This document shows positions 56,769 through 63,848 of a DNA stretch of 63,848 bases, one piece after another. Origin of the DNA: Blattamonas nauphoetae. Lineage: Eukaryota > Preaxostyla > Oxymonadida. Numbering within the stretch: position 1 is the stretch's first letter; each line of letters starts with the position of its first letter. The notes beneath the pieces were generated by a model. The model ran no database searches and was not told the origin of the DNA. It saw only the letters and a program-made list of their open reading frames with translations. The stretch covers positions 1 through 63,848 of the forward strand of contig JARBJD010000390.1 in NCBI GenBank assembly GCA_033064195.1. The letters run 5' to 3'. The translations under genes and the position numbers were made by a program.

Positions 56769-58043
56769 ATCTGAAATTAAGAAAGATTACCCGCTGAACT
56801 GAAGCATCTAAATAAGCGGAGGAAAAGAAACTAACTAGGATTCCTATAGTACCGGCGAGGGAAGTAGGAAAAGCCCAAAGCTAAAATCTATGCGGGCTGT
56901 TTTGCATGCATAGAGATGTGCTTTATAGATGTGGGGTTGTGTTGTGAAGAAGATAGAGGCTAAAATACCCTTTCGAACGGGTTATCATAGAGGGTGAAAA
57001 TCCCGTTTTTGGCCTTGTTTCACAATCCGCTAAGCTCTGCAATCGTCGAGTCGGGTTGTTTGAGATTGCAACCCTAATTGGGTGGTAAGCTTCATCCAAG
57101 GCTAAATATATGCAAGAGACCGATAGCGAACAAGTACCGTAAGGGAAAGATGAAAAGTATTTTGGAAAAAAGTTGAAATAGGGCTTGAAACTTCCAAAAG
57201 GGAAGCGATACAACTCTATAGAGAAGATTTGTTATATATCGATTGTTGGAAAGATTTTTGAAGATGTGTAATTATAACTGTAAAAGGTTAAACATATTTT
57301 CAAGAGTTTTTCTGATGATTAGATATATAATAGAAATCGGTCAATCGTGTTTTCTGATAATCAAGATTTCAAATTCAGGAAGGTAGAATTGTTCATTCAT
57401 TTCGATGGGTGGATGATTTGTTTATAGCCTCGAATTAGACGGATTTGAATATTCTACATAGGAGGAGAACACAAATGAACCTTATTGATTGGGGTTTAAG
57501 TTTATCTTAACGAGAGTATCTTTGCAAGGAAATTTTGATGATATGTGGTTGATATATGATTTACTTTGATTAGTTTCGGCTAGTCAATTGGTAAGTAATA
57601 ATTGATCGTATATTGTTGAATGCAATTAGACGGCTCTGTTCGAAGATAGATTTTAAGATTGACTTTAGTTGGATATGGATTGTATTGCCCCGTCTTGAAA
57701 CACGGACCAAGGAGTCTATCAGACATGCGAGTATTTGGGTAATTTAAACCTAATAATGCGTAATGAAAGTGAAGACAATCGTTTTGGATTGTTGAGATAT
57801 GAAATTATGATCTGTCTAGATTATGATGGCAATATCGACCGACTGATTCTAAAGATTAATTTCCAACTCTCGGGTTGGAAGGGATTGGTTCGAGTTATAG
57901 CATATCTGATAGGACCCGAAAGACGGTGAACTTTGCTTGAGTGTGGGTGAAGCCAGAGGAAACTCTGGTGGAAGCTCGTCGGGGTAATGACGTGCAACTC
58001 TTTCCTTAGACTTGAGTTAAGGGGCGAAAGACTAATCGAACCG

Positions 58044-58089
<46 letters not shown>

Positions 58090-58559
58090 TTGTTATAATG
58101 AGTTTTGTCCGGTAAAGCGAATGATTAGAGGTCTTGGGGGAGGAATTCCCTCAACCTATTCTCAAACTCTAAATGGGCAAAAAGACGTTTGTAAATGATG
58201 ATTGATTCAGGGAAGGGATTGATTTTACTGATGATTGTATGAATGGATGCCTTTTGGGGTAATTGTTTGTATGATTATTAGGGATTTATTCTGGAAATGA
58301 GTTGATTGTTGTTGAAGGTTTAAATTAGATATATGGATTGTCTACCTTTAAAGTGTTGTTTAAGTAAACAGCGTGATAAAAAGATGATCCAATAAAGAAT
58401 TGAATCAATAGCTCCAAGTGGGCCATTTTTGGTAAGCAGAACTGGCGATGCGGGATGAACCGAAAGTTGTGTTAAGGTGCCGGAATTTGTGCTCATGAAG
58501 ATACCATAAAAGGTGTCAATTCATATAGACAGCAGGACGGTGGCCATGGAAGTCGGTAT

Positions 58560-58593
<34 letters not shown>

Positions 58594-59772
58594 TGAATTG
58601 GCCCTGAAAATGGATGGCGCTTCAGCACAATACCTATACACGACCAAAATCATGATGATGATTTTGTGTAGGAGGGCGTGCGGGTTTTTTAGAAGCTATG
58701 ATGTGAATCATGGTGGAAAAGCCTGTAGTGCTGATCTTGGTGGTAGTAGCAAATATTCAAATGAGAAACCTCTCAATGGGGGATAATTTTGAAGACTGAA
58801 GAGAAGAAAGGTTCCATATGAATCTAATTGAGATATGGGTTAGTCGACCCTAATGAATCGGTTAAATACCGTGATATAAAATGGATTTTGTAAAAGCAGG
58901 ATTCATATTCAGAAAGGGAAGAAGGTTAATATTCCTTCACCTTTTACGTGTGGATAATTAAAATGGCAACATAAAGAAGCCTGTACTCATCAGAAAACAC
59001 ATCGGGAAGAGTTTTCTTTTCTTCTTAACGACTGATAAAGCTCGTTGTTAATATTATTTGCATGAGCATTGGGCATGGAAGCGGGTTAACCGGAGAAGTG
59101 GCCAATCAGTTGGAAGAGCCCCTCTATTTATATGAGGAAGACATTTATTGTTGATAGCAAGTAAAATGGTCCGATTGTGTTTTATGATCCTTGAAACTAC
59201 AGGGGACTGAATGATTTTCACACGAGGTCGTACTGATAACCGCAACAGGTCTTCAAGGTGAGGAGCCTCTAGTCGATAGAAGAAAGTAGGTAAGGGAATT
59301 CGGCAAAATAGATCCGTAACTTTGGGAAAAGGATTGGCTCTAAGGATCGGTCCGTCGGGTTCTGATGAAAGCGGGTTACTTATTTAGATGGATTGTGTTG
59401 ATTTGTTGGCGGGCTTGGCAACAGGTCTGCTGATGAGTTGATATAGTCTGTTTAAGGGTGGCAGCGCGTGTCGTAAGTGTGCTTGATTGTGTGTCTATAT
59501 TGAAGAGGAGACTTTTTGATTGGATGCAAAATTGCGCATTTTCTCGAATCGCTTTTAATCGAAGCGAGTTAGTTTCGGATTGTAGATCTCGATCTACAGA
59601 CGAGATTAATGGAGTATAAACGATTAACTTAGAACTGGAACGGACAAGGGAATCCGACTGTTTAATTAAAACAAAGCAATGTGAAGGCTGGAAAACGGTG
59701 TTGACACATTGTGATTTCTGCTCAGTGCTCTGAATGTCAAAGTGAAGAAATTCAATCAAGCGCGGGTAAACA

Positions 59773-59816
<44 letters not shown>

Positions 59817-59916
59817 CTCTGAATTAGGGACGCGCATGAATGGATTAACGAGATTCCCACTGTCCCTATCTACCATCTAGCGAACCCACAGCCAAGGGAA
59901 CGGGCTTGGAAGAATC

Positions 59917-59954
<38 letters not shown>

Positions 59955-60835
59955 AGAATCTGTGAAATGATTTAGAGGGTATAGGATAGGTGGGAGAGGG
60001 CAACCTCGACAGTGTAATACCACTACTTTTATTATCATTTTACTTATTTGATTGTTGAGGAGCATTATATGGTGTACTGGTGTGATATGTTTGTAGTCCT
60101 CGGATTATACGCAGATTGCATTTCAGGCCATATTATGATTCTGGAACTAAACGTTAAAGGAGTTGGTTTAATTTATGATGATGGGGGTCTAGTTGGGGCG
60201 ACTTGACTAGGTTCTACATTGTATGGCGACTCTGGGGATAGTAGTCTTCGGGCTATGTGTACCTACGTGATCTCATTCAAAGACATTTTCTGATGGGGAG
60301 TTCGGCTGGGGCGGCACATCTGTTAAACAACAACGCAGGTGTCCTAAGATGAGCTCAGTGAGAACAGAAATCTCACGTAGAACAGAAGGGTAAAAGCTCA
60401 TTTGATTTTGCTTTTCAGTATGAAGACAAACCGTGAAAGCGTGGCCTAACGATCCTTTGAGTTTTACAAGTGTTAAGCCAGAGGTGTCAGAAAAGTTACC
60501 ACAGGGATGAATATATAGAAATATGTTGCGATGTAGTTAGATAGTCCCAGTTAAATATATGTAATATTTAGCTAGTCACTTATGGAAGTAAGTGGCAACA
60601 CACCTGGTTATTGAAATATATACAGAGATGTATATAATCAATAAATCATTTTATAGATGATTTTGACGGTCGGTAAGGTGTGCACCAAAATGACAATGTA
60701 TGTATGTGTTTTGGTGTATGGTACGACCTATCCCAATTATAAAATAATTATTAAATCATACTTGTGTATGATTGATAATAGTAAAGTTGGTAAATATGAG
60801 AACTGGCCAGGCAGCCAAGCGTTCATAGCGACGTT

Positions 60836-60872
<37 letters not shown>

Positions 60873-61510
60873 CGAAGCAGAATTCGCCAAGTGTTGGATT
60901 GTTCACCCACTAACAGGAACGAGCTGGGTTTAGACCGTCGCGAGACAGGTTAGTTTTACCCTACTGATGAATTATTGTCGTGATGGTAATTCGCTAGTAC
61001 GAGAGGAACCCTTGAATCGCATAATTGGTATTTGTGGTTGGTTGATAGGCCAGTGCCACGAAGCTTACCATGCGTGGGATTATGACTGAACGCCTCTAAG
61101 TCAGAATCCTTGCCAGATTAATGCGAGAATGGTGTCTGGTAAATGACCAGATTTGTATGGATTTGTTATTGATATGGATAATAGTGTGTTTGATGTGGAT
61201 CCGCGGCATGCAAGGCAGAGTGCTCGTGCGGGCAACCGTGGGCATTTATGTGTGTGTTTCTTGGAGCTGCATGTTTTGCACTTATTGTAGTTGAAATGTA
61301 GATCAGCGATAAGGCCAGCCGTCAACATCAGGCAAGTATGGAATGTGTGTGACAGCGCATCTGTGCATGTTTGATGTGGTTGGTAGACATAATTGCTTGA
61401 GAATCCATGCGACGGAGATCCTTTGTAGACGACTTAAAATGAAGTGGGGATTGTAAATGGCAGAGTAGCTCTACGTTACGATCCATTGAGATTTAGCCCA
61501 CTTTCTATGA
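56769..61510 (+). rRNA. 28S rRNA, complete unit
   Basis: Begins near GAAAGATTACCCGCTGAACT and includes AGTAGCTGGTTCCCTCC-type sequence near 58050. The strongly conserved TTAAGGTAGCCAAATGCCTCG block (R2 target) near 59795 is uninterrupted. The GGCGGCACATCTGTTAAA and AGTACGAGAGGAACC regions lie near 60310 and 60995. It ends about CCCACTTTCTATGATC. From about 60650 on it lacks small groups of bases at conserved places (for example GAACGAGCTGGG for GAACGTGAGCTGGG), which look like sequencing deletions. The gene provides the large-subunit RNA. Confidence 0.9.
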
Positions 61511-63848
61511 TCGATATAAGGAAATGCAAAATATTTCTTTTGTTTAGTGGATGAATTGTACATTAAAGAAATATCAAGTGTTTAAGTATTTTGACAAAGT
61601 ATTTTTGATAAAGTATATTTGACTAAGTATTTTGACTAAGTACAAAATATATTAAGTATTTTGACTAAGTACAAAATGTATTAAGTCAATTGTACTAAGT
61701 ACAAAATGTATTAAGTATTTTGACTAAGGACAAATTGTATTAAGTCAATTGTACTAAGTACAAAATGTATTAAGTCAATAGTGCTAAAGTCATATTGATA
61801 TTCTCTATGTATAGTTCTCTTAAACAATTTGTTAATATTTGGTACAATGGACATTAACATATTACTTACTTGTGTTGTTCCCAAGTGTAAACAAAGGAAT
61901 GCATAAGGTAATACAAGTCAATTTATCATTTGTTAACATATTGTGCAACAGGACATTAACAAAAGAAATACTTGTATGTGTATGCAGTGTTGACTTAATG
62001 AAATGTTAAGTCATTACTTGATATGTTCTTGTGTAAGGACATTAAGAGTAAAACACTGTATGGATGTACAAGGGCAATTAATAAAATGTCAATGTATTTA
62101 TACACTGGGACATTAATATTAGTGCACTCCAATGTATTGATACACTGGGACACTAAGTAATTAATGTACTCCTATGTATTTGTACAAGGGCATATATTAG
62201 TAAATGCCTATGTATTTGTACACTGGGACATTAACTTCATGGTAATGCCTATGTACGTATACACTGGGACAGTAATACTAAAGTACTGTATGAATGTACA
62301 GGGACATTAAGTAAGTCTTTCTTCCTTAACATTCATACAGTGGAGCCAAACACTAAAGTACTGTATGAGTGTACAGTGGAATTACTTCTAAGAAATTCCT
62401 TAACATTTATACAAGGGAGCCAAACACTGATGAAGTGTAAGTGTATAGGGAAATTCCTTAAGATTTCCTTAACATTTATACAGTAAGGACAAAATCCTCC
62501 TTTGCCCCTTCATGACTACACTGCTCCCCAACGCGGGGAGTCAGAACTTCAAACTTGGTTTTGTCTGTGTAGAAAATATCGAGGAATAGAGTTTGGGTGG
62601 TTTTCTGCTGGTGTGTTGCTTTGCACGAGTTTGATTTAACTAGCACAGGGCGAACATTGAGAAAAGGGGTAAAAAGGGGTAAAATGGCGCCTTGTGGCAT
62701 TCACACCTCGCCATCCCGGAATTTCAGAAAATAAAATTGCCCTTTTCCTTCATCCTAGCCCTGGACCAGTGCCTCTACAATTTTTCGAGGTTCATTTTTG
62801 CGCGTCCGCACTGTGCAATTGGGTGTTTGGGCCAAATCAAAAGTGAACCCACCCTACCTAGGCAAATGCACTGTACAAACCACCAAGAATTGGTCTTGTC
62901 ATATACTTCTCTCATTTTGAAAAATTTATTTTCCCTTTTCTCCACAACCAGCCACCCCCAGACCCCACTCCAGACTTGTTCGAAAGCCCTTCCAAAACTC
63001 TACCATGCCCCTTTCCCCCCCCGTAGCTCCCTCACCCAGCCCGCAGCAGCCTTCACAATTTTGAAAAAAGCGCTCTTTTTTGCCTTCTTTTTTTTCGCCG
63101 TATTCGCCCCACATCTCCGCACACAGACATCGCACAAACACCCCGTTTGTTGCTGTCAGTAGCCCTGGGTGGCATTGAACTTTTTGGAGAAAGAAATCCT
63201 TATCGAACAAGCAATCCGTCCACACGGGCCCTCGCAAGTTGGAAATTCAAAATGATCGATTTTTGGAACGAGCCCCACGACCCACGCAGACCCCAAAACC
63301 ACCCAAACCATATTGGCACCCCTTAAAACATCTCTATTTGCCATTTTTCACACTTTTTGAAATCTGATTTCGCCGAAATCCACTTTTGCATCTCATACTT
63401 GGACTTTTCACATACTGTGCCTTACACTGTCTTTGCCTCAAACTCGATTTTTCGACTTATTCCAAAGTGTTTTCGATTTTTCCAAAAAAACACAAACAGG
63501 TACCCACACCACCAAACTACCCCTGTTTAAATTTGGGACCCAACTCCTCGTTGTGGAGTACTGGGCCCACCAACTTTGGTACTTTGGCCTTCTTGGAAAC
63601 ACTGCACCCTGTATCTCCATATACCCGAGATTTTCAAAACTTTTTTCTCAATTGTGCTCATATCCCATCGCAATCACCTTGTTTTGCGGATTTCCATGGG
63701 GGCTGTGATGGGCGCGGGATGGGGGATGCACACTGTGAAAATGGGGATTTTCGAAAAAGTCGGTTTTTGGCTTAAAGAACACGCCACCCCGGATTCAATA
63801 TTCGATTTTTAAAAATCTTTTATTTTCTCAAAATATCCCCAGAACACG
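61511..63848 (+). other. rDNA intergenic spacer 2 (start of the next unit)
   Basis: Collinear with spacer 1 from 46011 to 51660, apart from repeat-number changes, many one-base deletions in homopolymers, and absence of the hAT transposon. The uninterrupted target (GAGCCCCACGACCCACG) is at 63270-63286. The window ends inside this spacer. Confidence 0.85.

Noticed and set aside
59780-59880. R2-type retrotransposon in 28S
   Set aside because: The conserved target sequence is continuous; no insertion is present. The 28S truncation at 44605 lies elsewhere in the gene.

Overview
This is eukaryotic DNA. The host has very short GT-AG introns (32, 42, 46, 47 and 100 nt read directly), a complete 18S-5.8S-28S rRNA unit, and many decayed fragments of parallel beta-helix surface-protein genes and kinase-like genes. 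That mix, with a Polinton-like fossil, fits a metamonad protist, most likely an oxymonad (Preaxostyla). The organism assignment is inference from style and family content, not from a database match.

Left part (1-10 kb): an incomplete Polinton-like virus fossil. It has an integrase fragment, a packaging-ATPase fragment on the opposite strand, several small genes and two large paralogous capsid-like genes. A tandem 0.27-kb duplication and A/T-rich low-complexity DNA follow.

10.6-32.4 kb is a gene-fragment zone. It holds tRNA-headed retroposon-like sequences, four hairpin repeats, the C-terminal half of a DD41D mariner transposase, a piece of dynein heavy chain fused to beta-helix debris, and a long damaged gene tentatively related to RME-8/DNAJC13. 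That gene carries a 1,380-bp foldback insertion whose removal keeps the reading frame. Two pairs of inverted repeats (19.86/32.34 kb and 20.71/28.13 kb) bracket the zone. A 24-bp minisatellite lies at 28.9-29.5 kb.

32.4-44.6 kb holds the intact host genes. Separase (1,954 aa, two exons, + strand) faces the cohesin kleisin RAD21/REC8 (508 aa, five exons, - strand), which is separase's substrate. A histone acetyltransferase HAT1-like gene (- strand) lies beyond RAD21. Fragments of a Wee1-like kinase and of a second kinase lie between separase and RAD21.

44.6 kb to the end is ribosomal DNA on the + strand. It opens with a 5'-truncated 28S abutting the HAT1 gene. Next come an intergenic spacer carrying a complete 3,304-bp hAT transposon with perfect 8-bp target duplications, a full 18S-5.8S-28S unit, and the start of the next spacer, which lacks the hAT and so preserves the empty site. 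The 18S gene has two diverged 5' starts 1.4 kb apart. Sequence near the right end carries small deletions at conserved rRNA positions, suggesting a poorly polished contig end.
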